Shown: one piece after another, positions 35,478-43,964 of the stretch | How the letters are laid out: every line of letters starts with the position of its first letter | How positions within the stretch are numbered: the stretch's first letter is position 1 | Origin: an uncultured Clostridia bacterium | GTDB lineage: Bacteria > Bacillota > Clostridia > Lachnospirales > Anaerotignaceae | Direction of reading: 5' to 3' | Length of the DNA stretch: 64,000 nt | Assembly: GCA_945868505.1 (NCBI GenBank) | Contig: CAMBLO010000006.1 | Location: forward strand, 1 to 64,000 | Translations under genes and position numbers: made by a program | Notes under the pieces: model-generated | Database searches by the model: none | The model's input: the letters and a program-made list of their open reading frames with translations, nothing else | What the model was told of the DNA's origin: nothing

Positions 35478-36956
35478 TTACAAACGGGCCTGCTTCACTG
35501 CATGGTGCCAGCCCTTTATCTTTTCCGCCGCATCCTCATGGGAAGCTTCCGGGGAAAAGGCGCAGGAAACCTGCCAGTTGCGGCGAATTTCCGTCAAGTC
35601 CTTCCAATAGCCTATCGCCAGCCCTGCCAAATAGGCGGCACCAAGGGCAGTGGTTTCCAGAACGGAAGGACGCAGCACGGGAACCCCTGTGATATCCGAC
35701 TGGAATTGTAGCAGGAAGGTATTGGCTGCCGCACCGCCATCTACCCGTAGTTCCGCCAAGGGGATGCCTGCATCCTGTTCCATGGCGTGAAGCACATCAT
35801 AGGTCTGATATGCCATGGATTCTACTGTTGCACGAACGATATGGCAGCGGTTTGCCCCACGGGTCAGCCCTGTCAGGATGCCCCTTGCGTAAGGGTCCCA
35901 GTAGGGCGCACCCAGACCAACGAAGGCGGGCACCAAATAAACCCCGCAGGTATTTTCTACCTCACGGCAAAGACCTTCCGTTTCTCCTGCGGAGGAAATG
36001 AGCTTCAGTTCATCCCGCAGCCATTGGATTGCCGCTCCGGCTACGAAAATAGAGCCTTCTAAGGCGTATGTGATTTTTCCGTCCAAGCCCCATGCGATGG
36101 TGGTGACCAGACCGTTTTTGGAGGACACAGGCTTGTCCCCTGTATTCATCAGCAAAAAGCCCCCTGTGCCGTAGGTATTTTTGGCTGTGCCGGGGGAGAA
36201 GCAGGCTTGTCCGAACAATGCAGACTGCTGGTCCCCAGCCGCCCCTGCGATAGGGATGGCTGCTCCGAAAAGGAGAGGCAGGGTGTGACCGAAAACACCG
36301 CTGGAAGGGCGTACCTCCGGCAGGATGTTTACGGGAATCTCGAATAATTCCAGCAGCTCCTTGTCCCATTCCAGAGTGTGGATATTGAACAGCATGGTGC
36401 GGGATGCGTTGGAATAGTCGGTGGCGTGTACCTGCCCGCCGGTCAGGTTCCAGATGAGCCATGTGTCGATGGTGCCGAAAAGCAGATTGCCGCTTTCTGC
36501 CAGTTTCTTGGCTTCCGGTACGTTTTGCAGAATCCAGCGGATTTTTGTTGCGGAAAAATAGGCATCAATGAGCAGCCCTGTTTTTTTCCGAATCTTTTCT
36601 GTCCAGCCTGCTTCCTGCAGGGAATCGCAGTAGGGGGCAGTCCGTCTGCATTGCCATACGATGGCGTGGTAGACAGGCTTGCCGTTCCGCTTATCCCAAA
36701 GGATAGAGGTTTCCCTTTGGTTGGTGATGCCGATGGCGGCAATTTCCTCTGGAGAAATACCCTGTTTTGCAATGGCTTCACGGGCAACCTCCAGCTGTGT
36801 TTCCCAAATTTCCATGGCATCATGCTCTACCCAGCCGGGCTGGGGATAGTATTGCTTGAATTCCTTTTGGGCAACACTGTGCATCTGTCCGTTCTGGTCG
36901 AAAAGAATGGTACGGGAGCTGGTGGTGCCTTGGTCTAAGGAAAGGATATATTTCAT
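35478..36956 (-). CDS. glpK: Glycerol kinase
   Basis: 492 aa from ATG 36956, preceded by AAAGGAGG; a 23-residue upstream extension is rejected. FGGY family: [13 protein letters not shown] at the start, DQQSALFGQ mid-protein and the C-terminal [16 protein letters not shown]. Phosphorylates glycerol to glycerol-3-phosphate. No glpF or glpD is adjacent. Confidence 0.96.
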   Translation of the reverse strand: MKYILSLDQGTTSSRTILFDQNGQMHSVAQKEFKQYYPQPGWVEHDAMEIWETQLEVAREAIAKQGISPEEIAAIGITNQRETSILWDKRNGKPVYHAIVWQCRRTAPYCDSLQEAGWTEKIRKKTGLLIDAYFSATKIRWILQNVPEAKKLAESGNLLFGTIDTWLIWNLTGGQVHATDYSNASRTMLFNIHTLEWDKELLELFEIPVNILPEVRPSSGVFGHTLPLLFGAAIPIAGAAGDQQSALFGQACFSPGTAKNTYGTGGFLLMNTGDKPVSSKNGLVTTIAWGLDGKITYALEGSIFVAGAAIQWLRDELKLISSAGETEGLCREVENTCGVYLVPAFVGLGAPYWDPYARGILTGLTRGANRCHIVRATVESMAYQTYDVLHAMEQDAGIPLAELRVDGGAAANTFLLQFQSDITGVPVLRPSVLETTALGAAYLAGLAIGYWKDLTEIRRNWQVSCAFSPEASHEDAAEKIKGWHHAVKQARL

Positions 36957-37081
36957 GGCAGAGACCTCCTTTAATACGCAAATCGTCACTGAAAATAGTA
37001 TAGCAAAAAGGAGAAGCCCCCACAAGGGAACAGAAAAAAGTAAAAAAAGTTTTAGGAAATGATGAGTGCAGAAAAATAATG

Positions 37082-37108
37082 TGGTAGAATAGAGTCGCTG
37101 TCGACTCT
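37082..37108 (+). promoter_or_regulatory. Extended -10 promoter and 5' hairpin of the toxin mRNA
   Basis: TGG-TAGAAT (37082-37090) forms an extended -10; no good -35 is visible. AGAGTCG/CGACTCT (37091-37108) would be a hairpin at the very 5' end of the transcript, as in stable toxin mRNAs. Confidence 0.55.
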
Positions 37109-37132
37109 TTCCAGCAGGAAGGAGGTGCGTTT

Positions 37133-37228
37133 ATGTTTGAGACTTTTTTAAACTTCCTTCTTTCGGTCGTGGCAAGTGTAGCAGGATACTACATATGCAA
37201 ATGGTTGGATCGGAAGAAACGTCGATAG
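37133..37228 (+). CDS. 31-aa membrane peptide, Fst-like type I toxin candidate
   Basis: ATG 37133 to TAG 37226-37228 encodes 31 residues, with AAGGAGG 9 nt upstream. The peptide has a short start, a hydrophobic span (FLNFLLSVVASVAGYYI, about 5-22), then KWLD and the basic end RKKRR. Fst/Ldr-type toxins share this plan: one span, a Trp/Leu/Asp-containing junction and a charged tail. The first eight or nine codons lie in a direct repeat that is matched in the convergent antisense-type RNA. The mRNA ends at the shared terminator 37241-37273. Insertion of the peptide in the membrane is the expected toxic action. Confidence 0.72.
   Translation: MFETFLNFLLSVVASVAGYYICKWLDRKKRR
37135..37160 (+). 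repeat. Direct repeat 1 of the toxin-antitoxin locus
   Basis: Covers the end of the start codon and codons 2-9 of the toxin gene. With one 2-nt gap, 22 of 26 positions match repeat 2 at 37291-37318; both contain ACTTTTTT and AACTTCCTT (here AAACTTCCTT). Confidence 0.75.
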
Positions 37229-37234
37229 TCAACC

Positions 37235-37280
37235 AAAAAAGAACCCCCGCAGACTAGCCCTCTGCGGGGGTTCACTTTTT
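37235..37280. terminator. Shared bidirectional terminator
   Basis: GAACCCCCGCAGA (37241-37253) and TCTGCGGGGGTTC (37261-37273) form a perfect 13-bp stem with a 7-nt loop. A6 lies on the left and acT5 on the right, so it works on both strands. Confidence 0.92.
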
Positions 37281-37290
37281 GGTGCGTTGT

Positions 37291-37318
37291 GTTAGAAACT
37301 TTTTTGCTAACTTCCTTT
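37291..37318 (+). repeat. Direct repeat 2 of the toxin-antitoxin locus
   Basis: Second copy of the repeat that covers the toxin start; it lies in the 5' part of the convergent RNA. Confidence 0.75.
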
Positions 37319-37328
37319 TAGCTATATT

Positions 37329-37357
37329 ATAGTAACATATTTATGCGGATATGTCAA
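37329..37357 (-). promoter_or_regulatory. Promoter of the antitoxin RNA
   Basis: On the minus strand TTGACA (37357-37352), a 17-nt spacer and TACTAT (37334-37329); an overlapping TATAAT lies 3 nt further on. This is stronger than the toxin promoter, as expected for an antitoxin RNA. Confidence 0.75.
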
Positions 37358-37359
37358 TT

Positions 37360-37971
37360 TTACTTCATATAAGGGTTTGTTCTGCGTTCTGTTTCCAGTG
37401 TGGTGGCGGGGCCATGGCCGGAATAGACCTGATAATCCCCGGGCAGAGCCGCCAGTTTTTTCAGGGACTGGATGATATCGTTCCAGTTGCCCGTAGGCAG
37501 GTCTGTTCTGCCGCAGGAGCCTTGGAACAGGGTATCCCCGCTGAAGATGGTATCCTTGCAGATATAGCAGATGGAGCCTTCTGTGTGGCCGGGGGTTTCC
37601 AATACTTCAAACTCCATATCGCCCACCTTTACTACATCGCCGTTTTTCACCTGCACATCGGGATGTACGATGATATCGCCGCAGCAGAAATGGGAGCAGT
37701 TGATGCTGGGGTCTGTGAAAACACGCATTTCCTTGGCACAGCCAACGATGGTACAGCCGTAATGCTCCGCTACTTCATTCACAGAGCCTGTGTGGTCGTA
37801 ATGACCATGGGTCAGCAGGATATGGGTCACCTTTAAGTTGTTTTTTTCGATATAAGCATACAGGGGGGCGGGGTTGCCGTCGCAGTCGATGATGGCGGTG
37901 ATGCCGTTGTCATCGGAAACCACATAGTTGTTCGTACCGACGGAGCCAGCCGCATAGCAAGCAATCTTCAT
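37360..37971 (-). CDS. MBL-fold hydrolase, glyoxalase II-like
   Basis: 203 aa. The binuclear zinc motif THGHYDH has His55, His57, Asp59 and His60. GHTEGS, GDTLF and YSGHGP supply the remaining ligands. Short single-domain members of this group hydrolyse thioesters such as S-lactoylglutathione or are of unknown substrate. Leftward, monocistronic; its stop lies a few bases from the antitoxin promoter. Confidence 0.87.
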   Translation of the reverse strand: MKIACYAAGSVGTNNYVVSDDNGITAIIDCDGNPAPLYAYIEKNNLKVTHILLTHGHYDHTGSVNEVAEHYGCTIVGCAKEMRVFTDPSINCSHFCCGDIIVHPDVQVKNGDVVKVGDMEFEVLETPGHTEGSICYICKDTIFSGDTLFQGSCGRTDLPTGNWNDIIQSLKKLAALPGDYQVYSGHGPATTLETERRTNPYMK

Positions 37972-38100
37972 GGGGATTCCTCCTTGTTTGTTCGGATTTC
38001 ATTTTTTCAAATTATATCAATCCTGCGGGCAATTTGCAACAGGAATGGGGCAGAGAAATGAAAAAGCAGCGGGGAAGGTTTCCTTTCTTCGCCTTTATGG

Positions 38101-38190
38101 TATAATATCCACAAACAGAGTTTGTGGAACAGTCGCTTACAGCGTCTTACTGCTGTTTCACAGCAGATTATACAATTCCCAAGCAAAGCT
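38101..38190. repeat. Promoter -10 and chain of small hairpins
   Basis: TATAAT at 38101-38106 is followed by CCACAAAC-AGA-GTTTGTGG (38109-38127), CTGCTG/CAGCAG (38150-38166) and AAGC-AAA-GCTT near 38181. Such 3-nt-loop hairpins recur at 26464 and 55824. The whole spacer 37972-38286 has no convincing gene. Confidence 0.5.
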
Positions 38191-38286
38191 TGTTCATACC
38201 ATGCCTTGAAAAAGTAAATGTCGGCAGAGCCGCCGCTCCCTTTTTCTGCGGTCATGGTAAATTATGAAAAGAGGGAGGTGCTTCCG

Positions 38287-38730
38287 ATGGAAGAAAACAG
38301 TAGAGTTAGAAGGCTGCAAAAGGAAGATTTGGCGGCTGTTATGGAACTTTGGCTGCATACGAATCTGCAAGCGCATCCCTTTGTTTCGGAAGCATACTGG
38401 AGGGAAAACTTTGAAGGAGTAAAGGAAGCCCTGCCAAAGGCGGAGGTGTTTGTCTGCCAAAAGGACGATACAGGGGAAATCATCGGTTTTATCGGCATGG
38501 AGGGGCAGTATATTGCAGGGATATTTGTCAAAAAAGAAATGCAGTCCATGGGAATTGGAAAGAAGCTGCTAGACCATGTGAAACAGAGCAGGGAAAAGCT
38601 GACGCTGCATGTTTATCAGAAAAACCAACGGGCAGTGGACTTTTATCTGAGGGAAGGATTTTCTATTCGGGCAGAAGCCTTGGATGAAAATACAGGGAAA
38701 AAGGAATTCCTTCTGGAATGGAACGGGTGA
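38287..38730 (+). CDS. GNAT family N-acetyltransferase
   Basis: 147 aa from ATG 38287 (GGGAGGTG upstream). The acetyl-CoA binding signature is MQSMGIGKKLL near residue 96, and the end YLREGFSIRAEALDENTG is typical. The acceptor is unknown. First of three closely spaced rightward genes. Confidence 0.9.
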   Translation: MEENSRVRRLQKEDLAAVMELWLHTNLQAHPFVSEAYWRENFEGVKEALPKAEVFVCQKDDTGEIIGFIGMEGQYIAGIFVKKEMQSMGIGKKLLDHVKQSREKLTLHVYQKNQRAVDFYLREGFSIRAEALDENTGKKEFLLEWNG

Positions 38731-38799
38731 GAGGAAACTCGTTGGCTTTGAAGGGATCCAAATGGAACTGACAGAATGATGGATTCCGATTGACAGGGA

Positions 38800-39336
38800 A
38801 TGAAACCGATGGGAAATATGATGTTTTATCAGAAAATAAAATATTTGGCAAATATCATCACGGTCAGCAGAATCATAGCAGCATTGGCAATCATACAGAC
38901 AGAGCCATTGTCGTTCCCATTTTATGCCTTGTTCCTTTTTTGCGGCATCACGGACATTTTGGATGGCAGGATTGCCAGAAAGACGGGTTCGGAAAGCAGG
39001 ACGGGGGCTATTTTAGACAGCATTGCAGATATGGTTTTTGCTTTGATATGTTTTGCAAAGCTATTTTCTGTCATGGACCTGCCACTGTTTTTATGGATTT
39101 GGATTGGCGGGATTGCCGCAGGCAGGGGCATCAATCTGATTTTTGGCTTTATGCACCATCATAAGCTTGTAATGCTGCATACGAAAGCCAATAAGCTGAC
39201 GGGGCTGCTGCTGTTCCTGTTTCCTCTTTTTATTGGCTTTTTCAGTATCAGCTATATTGCTTTTTTGATTTGCGCCATAGCGACTTTTGCAGCGATACAG
39301 GAAGGATATTTTATCAGAACGGGCAGAACGGAATAG
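38800..39336 (+). CDS. CDP-alcohol phosphatidyltransferase
   Basis: 178 aa, four to six membrane spans. The complete family motif DG-x2-AR-x8-G-x3-D-x3-D is present around residues 48-70 (DGRIARKTG through DSIAD). It transfers a phosphatidyl group from CDP-diacylglycerol to an alcohol such as glycerol-3-phosphate. ATG 38800 is taken; 38809 is an equally possible start, since both have weak sites. Confidence 0.88.
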   Translation: MKPMGNMMFYQKIKYLANIITVSRIIAALAIIQTEPLSFPFYALFLFCGITDILDGRIARKTGSESRTGAILDSIADMVFALICFAKLFSVMDLPLFLWIWIGGIAAGRGINLIFGFMHHHKLVMLHTKANKLTGLLLFLFPLFIGFFSISYIAFLICAIATFAAIQEGYFIRTGRTE

Positions 39337-39377
39337 AGCAACGCTTTTCTCGGATGCAGACGAAGGAGGAAACAGAA

Positions 39378-39806
39378 ATGGACATCATAGCCGGATTGCA
39401 AAATAAAAATCATGCAGAAGCCTATCAGCTTCTGTTAGAACTGGAAGGGCGTTCAGCCGAATCCGATGAGCTTTATGAATATTTTGAAGTATTTTTGTCT
39501 CTGCTGGAAAGCAAAAGCTCCTTTGTCAGAACAAGAGGCTTTCGCCTAGCTTGCGCCCAAGCCCAATGGGATGTAGAGAATAAAATCGAAAAGAATCTTG
39601 ATGCTCTGCTTTCCATGCTGGAGGATGAAAAGCCCACAGCCGTAAGGCAGTGCTTGGCAGCCCTACATCAGGTGGTGCTTTATCAGCCCCATTTGATGGA
39701 GAGAATCGAGGAAAAGCTAAAGGCTATGGATTTGTCGAAGTATAAAGATAGTATGCGCCCGTTGATTGAAAAAGATGTGGAAGCATTACGGGAAATAATG
39801 GCTTAA
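39378..39806 (+). CDS. HEAT-like helical repeat protein
   Basis: 142 aa from ATG 39378 (AAGGAGG upstream). Entirely helical, with LLESKSSFVRTRGFRLACAQAQWD and MLEDEKPTAVRQCLAALHQVV resembling two HEAT units. Related proteins are sometimes labelled SufBD-like, but I see no Fe-S assembly motif. Probably a protein-binding scaffold. Confidence 0.7.
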   Translation: MDIIAGLQNKNHAEAYQLLLELEGRSAESDELYEYFEVFLSLLESKSSFVRTRGFRLACAQAQWDVENKIEKNLDALLSMLEDEKPTAVRQCLAALHQVVLYQPHLMERIEEKLKAMDLSKYKDSMRPLIEKDVEALREIMA

Positions 39807-39816
39807 ATAGAAAACA

Positions 39817-39861
39817 AAAAGCCGAAAGAAATCTTTGTAATGAAGAGTTCTTTCGGCTTTT
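39817..39861. terminator. Terminator after the HEAT-like gene
   Basis: AAAAGCCGAAAGAA and TTCTTTCGGCTTTT form a long stem around an 17-nt loop, usable from both sides between convergent genes. Confidence 0.8.
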
Positions 39862-39870
39862 CATTGCATT

Positions 39871-39923
39871 GGGTCGAGGGGATAACCCCCTTGCGGGGGA
39901 ATTGAGGGCAGCGCCCTCAAGGT
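39871..39923 (-). repeat. Post-stop double-hairpin element, copy D (minus strand)
   Basis: Starts within 8 nt of the nfnB stop. ACCTTGAGGGCGCTGCCCTCAA, then a C-rich hairpin (CCCCC/GGGGG), CCCCTC and GACCC. Confidence 0.78.
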
Positions 39924-39927
39924 CTTT

Positions 39928-41319
39928 TTATTTGTTTTTCAGATACTCGTCGATAGCCGCCGCCGCCTTTTTCCCGGCACCCATCGCCAGAATAACTGTA
40001 GCTGCACCTGTAACAGCATCACCGCCGGCATAAACGCCTTCTCTTGTGGTCTGGTTTGTTTCTTCATTGACCACCAGACAACCCTTGCGGTTGGTTTCCA
40101 GACCCTTTGTGGTGCTGCGAATCAGAGGGTTGGGAGAAGTACCGATGGACATAACAACAGTATCAACATCAATCACATAGTTGGAGCCTTCCACGGGCAC
40201 GGGGCTTCTTCTGCCGCTGGCATCGGGTTCGCCCAGCTCCATTTTCAGGCATTCTATACCGCAAACCTGACCGTTACCGTCATCAATAATCTTTACGGGA
40301 TTACGCAGCAGGTGGAATTCGATGCCTTCTTCCTTTGCGTGGTGGATTTCTTCCAGACGGGCAGGCATTTCCTTTTCGGAACGACGGTAAACGATATAAA
40401 CATGTTCTGCCCCCATACGTTTTGCACATCTTGCCGCGTCCATGGCAACGTTGCCGCCGCCCACAACGGCTACCGCCTTGCTGTTGCGGATCGGGGTGTC
40501 ATATTCGGACAGGTATGCTTTCATCAGGTTGATTCTTGTCAGGTATTCGTTAGCGGAATATACGCCTACCAAGGCTTCCCCGGGGATGCCCATGAAGGAA
40601 GGCAGACCCGCACCTGTGCCAACGAATACAGCATCGAAGCCCATATCTTCAATGATTTCATCGATGGAAAGCACCTTACCGATAACCATATTTGTCATAA
40701 TATTTACGCCCAGAGCGGACAGCTTATCAATTTCCTTCTGCACGATGGCCTTGGGCAGACGGAATTCGGGGATACCATAAACCAGTACGCCGCCGGCTTT
40801 ATGGAAGGCCTCGAACATGGTTACTTCATAGCCCTGTTTTGCCAAATCCCCAGCACAAGCCAGAGAGGAAGGGCCGGAGCCGACAACAGCTACTTTTTTG
40901 CCATTGGAAGCGGGCTTTTCGGGCATTTCGTCGCAGTTTTTCATGTACCAGTCGGCAACGAAGCGTTCCAGTCTGCCGATGGCAACGGCTTCGCCCTTGA
41001 TGCCCCGCACGCATTTGCTTTCGCACTGGCTTTCCTGAGGACAAACACGACCGCAGACTGCGGGCAGTGCGTTTGTGGAGGTAATGACCTGATAAGCCGC
41101 CATGAAGTCGCCCTTTGCCACTTCTGCGATAAATTCGGGGATGCGTACGTTTACGGGACAGCCGCTGACGCAGGGTTTATGCTTGCAGTTGAGGCATCTC
41201 TGGGCTTCTTCCACTGCCATTTCCGCAGTATAGCCCAGTGCAACCTCTTCAAAGTTTTTATTTCTCACATCAGGTGCCTGTTCGGGCATCTTGATTTTTT
41301 CCAGACTCATATTTGCCAT
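39928..41319 (-). CDS. nfnB: NfnB/GltA-like flavoprotein subunit
   Basis: 463 aa. N-terminal cysteine motifs CLNCKHKPCVSGC and CGRVCPQESQCESKC bind two [4Fe-4S] clusters; GSGPSSLACAGDL binds FAD and VVGGGNVAMDAARCAKR binds NAD(P). The protein alone resembles the small subunit of glutamate synthase, but no large subunit is present. The pairing with the next gene indicates the NfnAB complex, which couples NADH and reduced ferredoxin to NADP+ reduction. Confidence 0.88.
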   Translation of the reverse strand: MANMSLEKIKMPEQAPDVRNKNFEEVALGYTAEMAVEEAQRCLNCKHKPCVSGCPVNVRIPEFIAEVAKGDFMAAYQVITSTNALPAVCGRVCPQESQCESKCVRGIKGEAVAIGRLERFVADWYMKNCDEMPEKPASNGKKVAVVGSGPSSLACAGDLAKQGYEVTMFEAFHKAGGVLVYGIPEFRLPKAIVQKEIDKLSALGVNIMTNMVIGKVLSIDEIIEDMGFDAVFVGTGAGLPSFMGIPGEALVGVYSANEYLTRINLMKAYLSEYDTPIRNSKAVAVVGGGNVAMDAARCAKRMGAEHVYIVYRRSEKEMPARLEEIHHAKEEGIEFHLLRNPVKIIDDGNGQVCGIECLKMELGEPDASGRRSPVPVEGSNYVIDVDTVVMSIGTSPNPLIRSTTKGLETNRKGCLVVNEETNQTTREGVYAGGDAVTGAATVILAMGAGKKAAAAIDEYLKNK

Positions 41320-41336
41320 GATGATCTTGTACCTCC

Positions 41337-42191
41337 TTATTTGATCAGTTCATTTGCCAGCTTATCCATACGGCAGATGTGTGTTTCTGTCAGTTCCGCT
41401 TCTCTTGCTTTATAGATGGAGTTACGGTTCATCAGTTCGTCGAAATCCACTTCGTGACCGTCAAAGTCGGGGCCGTCAACGCAGGCAAATTTGATCTTGC
41501 CGCCCACGGTGACACGGCAGCCGCCGCACATACCTGTACCGTCGATCATGATGGGGTTCAGGGAAACGATGGTCTTGATGCCGAAGGGCTTTGTGGTCAG
41601 GCTGACGAATTTCATCATGGGGATGGGGCCGATGGCGATCACAGCATCATAATTGTTTCCTGCTTCAATCAGGGATTTCAGCTTATCGGTAACGAAGCCC
41701 TTTTCGCCCTGGGTGCCGTCGTCGGTCATCAGGTAGAAGTTTGTGGAAACGGCCTTCATTTCATCTTCCAAAATGACGATATCCTTGCTGCGGAAACCTG
41801 CGATCACATCAACCTCCACGCCCAGATTGTGCAGAGCTTTTGCCTGAGGATATGCGATGGCACAGCCTACGCCGCCGCCCACAACGGCAACCTTTTTCAT
41901 GCCATCATATTCTGTGGCAACGCCCAGAGGGCCAACGAAGTCCTGAATGGAATCGCCGATTTCCTTGGCAGCCAGCAGCTTGGTGGAAAGACCAACCTTC
42001 TGGAAGATGATGGTTACGGTGCCTTTTTCTCTGTCATAATCAGCGATGGTCAGGGGAACTCTTTCGCTGAATTCGTCCACACGGAAGATGATGAACTGAC
42101 CTGCCTGTGCCTTTTTAGCAACAAAAGGTGCTTCAATCTCCAGAAGTGTGACCATGCTGTTCAGTTCTCTTTTATTTACAATACGAAACAT
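41337..42191 (-). CDS. nfnA: NfnA, FAD/NAD- and [2Fe-2S]-binding subunit
   Basis: 284 aa from ATG 42191 (GGAAGG nearby); a 34-residue extension is rejected. Ferredoxin-reductase fold: an FAD domain (RVPLTIADYD), an NAD domain (VVGGGVGCAIAYPQA), and near the C-terminus DGTGMCGGCRVTVGG with a later Cys for the [2Fe-2S] cluster, where the Asp ligand typical of NfnA is visible. Co-transcribed with nfnB, 17 nt apart. Confidence 0.88.
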   Translation of the reverse strand: MFRIVNKRELNSMVTLLEIEAPFVAKKAQAGQFIIFRVDEFSERVPLTIADYDREKGTVTIIFQKVGLSTKLLAAKEIGDSIQDFVGPLGVATEYDGMKKVAVVGGGVGCAIAYPQAKALHNLGVEVDVIAGFRSKDIVILEDEMKAVSTNFYLMTDDGTQGEKGFVTDKLKSLIEAGNNYDAVIAIGPIPMMKFVSLTTKPFGIKTIVSLNPIMIDGTGMCGGCRVTVGGKIKFACVDGPDFDGHEVDFDELMNRNSIYKAREAELTETHICRMDKLANELIK

Positions 42192-42430
42192 GGGGTTTCC
42201 TTCCTTTCTTATAGTTCTTTCAATTGGTTTGATTTTTCCGAAAGGGTTTCCTTTGGATGTGTTTTTTGATAAGATACACTTACGATTATACATAATGATA
42301 GCATAAAAGGGGCATCGGTAAAAGACGGAAAAACACCATTTTTCCGTATAAAAGGAGACAAAAGTTTATGGGAAACGAACAAAAAACGGGACGTTTTCTG
42401 TCCCGCTTATCAGACAAGGAGGAAACCAAC

Positions 42431-43234
42431 ATGGAAGAAAAGAAATATACTCTGGATGATTTGGTGCAGGTCATCCGAATTTTGCGGGGGGAAAACGGCT
42501 GCCCTTGGGACAGGGTGCAGACCCACGAATCCATCCGTCAGGATATGCTGGAGGAGGCTTACGAAGCGGCAGATGCCATTGATAAGGGCAATATGGAAAA
42601 CCTTTGCGAGGAGCTGGGAGATGTTTTGATGCAAGTGGTTTTCCATGCGGAGATTGAAGGGGAAAAGGGCGGCTTCACCATAGAGGATGTGATTCGCGGC
42701 ATCTGTGAAAAGATGGTCTACAGGCATCCCCATGTCTTTGGCAATGGAGAGGTACAGGCGGATACGGCAGAGCAGGTACTGGTCAACTGGGAGGAACTGA
42801 AAAAGAAAGAGAAGCATACCGAGACTCAGACAGAGGTCATGAAAAGCGTGCCTGATGCCCTGCCTGCCCTCATCCGTGCCAGAAAGGTGCAGAAAAAGGC
42901 GGCAGATGTGGGCTTTGATTTCCCCGATGCCCTTGGTGCCATTCAAAAGGTGTATGAAGAAATACAGGAGCTGGAAGAGGCTGTGAAGCTGGAAAATGGC
43001 ACAGAAGAGGAGGAATTTGGGGATATTTTGTTCGCACTGGTGAATATCTCACGCTTTTTGAAAATAAATCCTGAGTTTGCCTTGACAAAAGCCATCAAAA
43101 AGTTTATAAATAGATTTGAATATATTGAGAAATCCGCCCTTTTGCAGGGAAAAAACCTTTCTGGTATGACTCTGGAGGAAATGGATTTACTCTGGGAGGA
43201 AGCAAAAATAAAGCTTCGTCCAATGAAATTATAA
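42431..43234 (+). CDS. mazG: MazG nucleotide pyrophosphohydrolase
   Basis: 267 aa from ATG 42431, which follows AAGGAGG. Two MazG repeats: the first has RGENGCPWDR and EEAYEAADAI with EELGD, the second EEIQELEEA and EEEFGD. It hydrolyses NTPs, probably (d)NTP housecleaning. An in-frame ATG at 42368 with its own AAAGGAG would add 21 residues, so two products are possible. First gene of the mazG-hup-rqcP-yabP-yabQ-divIC cluster; divergent from nfnA across a 239-bp spacer that must hold both promoters. Confidence 0.93.
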   Translation: MEEKKYTLDDLVQVIRILRGENGCPWDRVQTHESIRQDMLEEAYEAADAIDKGNMENLCEELGDVLMQVVFHAEIEGEKGGFTIEDVIRGICEKMVYRHPHVFGNGEVQADTAEQVLVNWEELKKKEKHTETQTEVMKSVPDALPALIRARKVQKKAADVGFDFPDALGAIQKVYEEIQELEEAVKLENGTEEEEFGDILFALVNISRFLKINPEFALTKAIKKFINRFEYIEKSALLQGKNLSGMTLEEMDLLWEEAKIKLRPMKL

Positions 43235-43260
43235 ATGAAAACATTAGGAGGCAAACACAA

Positions 43261-43536
43261 ATGAACAAATCTGATCTGGTTGCAGCAATTGCAGAAAAAG
43301 CAGAAATGAGCAAAAAAGACGCAGAAAAAGCACTGAAAGCTTTTGAAGATGTAGTAACAGAAGAACTGGCAGCAAACGGTAAAGTACAGCTGGTTGGCTT
43401 CGGTACATTCGATGTAGCGGAAAGAGCAGCTCGCGAAGGCAGAAACCCTCAGACAGGCGAAGCAATGCCCATCCCCGCTTCCAAAGCTCCCAGATTCAAA
43501 GCTGGTAAAGCGCTGAAAGATGCCATCAACAAATAA
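43261..43536 (+). CDS. hup: HU-type DNA-binding protein
   Basis: 91 aa nucleoid protein with the full HU signature: MNKSDLVAAIAEKAEMSKKDAEKAL, GFGTFDVAERAAREGRNPQTGE arm and a basic end. Dimer that bends DNA. It follows mazG by 26 nt and has its own terminator. Codon use is strongly biased, as in highly expressed genes. Confidence 0.96.
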   Translation: MNKSDLVAAIAEKAEMSKKDAEKALKAFEDVVTEELAANGKVQLVGFGTFDVAERAAREGRNPQTGEAMPIPASKAPRFKAGKALKDAINK

Positions 43537-43554
43537 TTTTTCCAAAGGGAAATG

Positions 43555-43584
43555 AAAAGCACTCGTTCAGAGTGCTTTTTCTTT
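43555..43584 (+). terminator. Hairpin after hup
   Basis: AAAAGCACTC and GAGTGCTTTTT with a 5-nt loop. It should partly isolate hup from the following rqcP gene. Confidence 0.8.
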
Positions 43585-43620
43585 ATCAAAAATAAGTGTG
43601 AAAAAGAGGGAGGAGTTCCT

Positions 43621-43860
43621 ATGAGAGTTGATAAATTCCTGAAGGTATCCCGTATTATCAAAAGACGTACCATTGCCAATGAAGCCTGCGATGCGGGCAG
43701 GGTCATGATTAACGGAAAGGTGGTCAAGGCCGGGGCTGAAGTGAAGATTGGGGATATCATCGAGATTCAGTTTGGTAATAACGCAACAAAGATTGAAGTC
43801 CTCGATTTGAAGGAGTCCACGAAAAAAGAGGACGCCGCAGGGATGTACAAATCTGTGTAA
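43621..43860 (+). CDS. rqcP: S4-domain RNA-binding protein (YabO/RqcP)
   Basis: 79 aa, a single S4 domain (MRVDKFLKVSRIIKRRTIANE, then GRVMINGKVVKAGAEVKIGD). Matches YabO/RqcP, which in Bacillus acts with RqcH in ribosome-associated quality control by alanine tailing. Position after mazG supports orthology. Confidence 0.93.
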   Translation: MRVDKFLKVSRIIKRRTIANEACDAGRVMINGKVVKAGAEVKIGDIIEIQFGNNATKIEVLDLKESTKKEDAAGMYKSV

Positions 43861-43864
43861 GAAA

Positions 43865-43915
43865 ACCGTGAGGCGCTGCCTCACACTCCGCAAGGGGAAT
43901 GATTCCCCTTGACCC
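43865..43915 (+). repeat. Post-stop double-hairpin element, copy C
   Basis: Begins 4 nt after the rqcP stop: GTGAGGCGCTGCCTCAC, a C-rich spacer, AAGGGGAATGATTCCCCTT, GACCC. Confidence 0.8.
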
Positions 43916-43921
43916 TCATTT

Positions 43922-43952
43922 GAACCAACAATTTTTTCAAAATTGTTGGTTC
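43922..43952. terminator. Hairpin between element copies C and H
   Basis: GAACCAACAATTTT and AAAATTGTTGGTTC form a 14-bp stem. There is no following T run, so termination may be weak, allowing read-through to yabP. Confidence 0.55.
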
Positions 43953-43964
43953 GTATAAAGTTTA

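Larger units (their letters stand above)
37235..37320 (-). ncRNA. Candidate antitoxin RNA (about 85 nt)
   Basis: Transcribed leftward from about 37320 to the shared terminator. It carries the complement of repeat 2. Within it GTTAG and CTAAC can form a hairpin exposing CAAAAAAGTTT, complementary to ACTTTTTT near the toxin start codon. Pairing would block translation of the toxin. The layout is that of RNA II of the par locus of plasmid pAD1. Confidence 0.68.
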
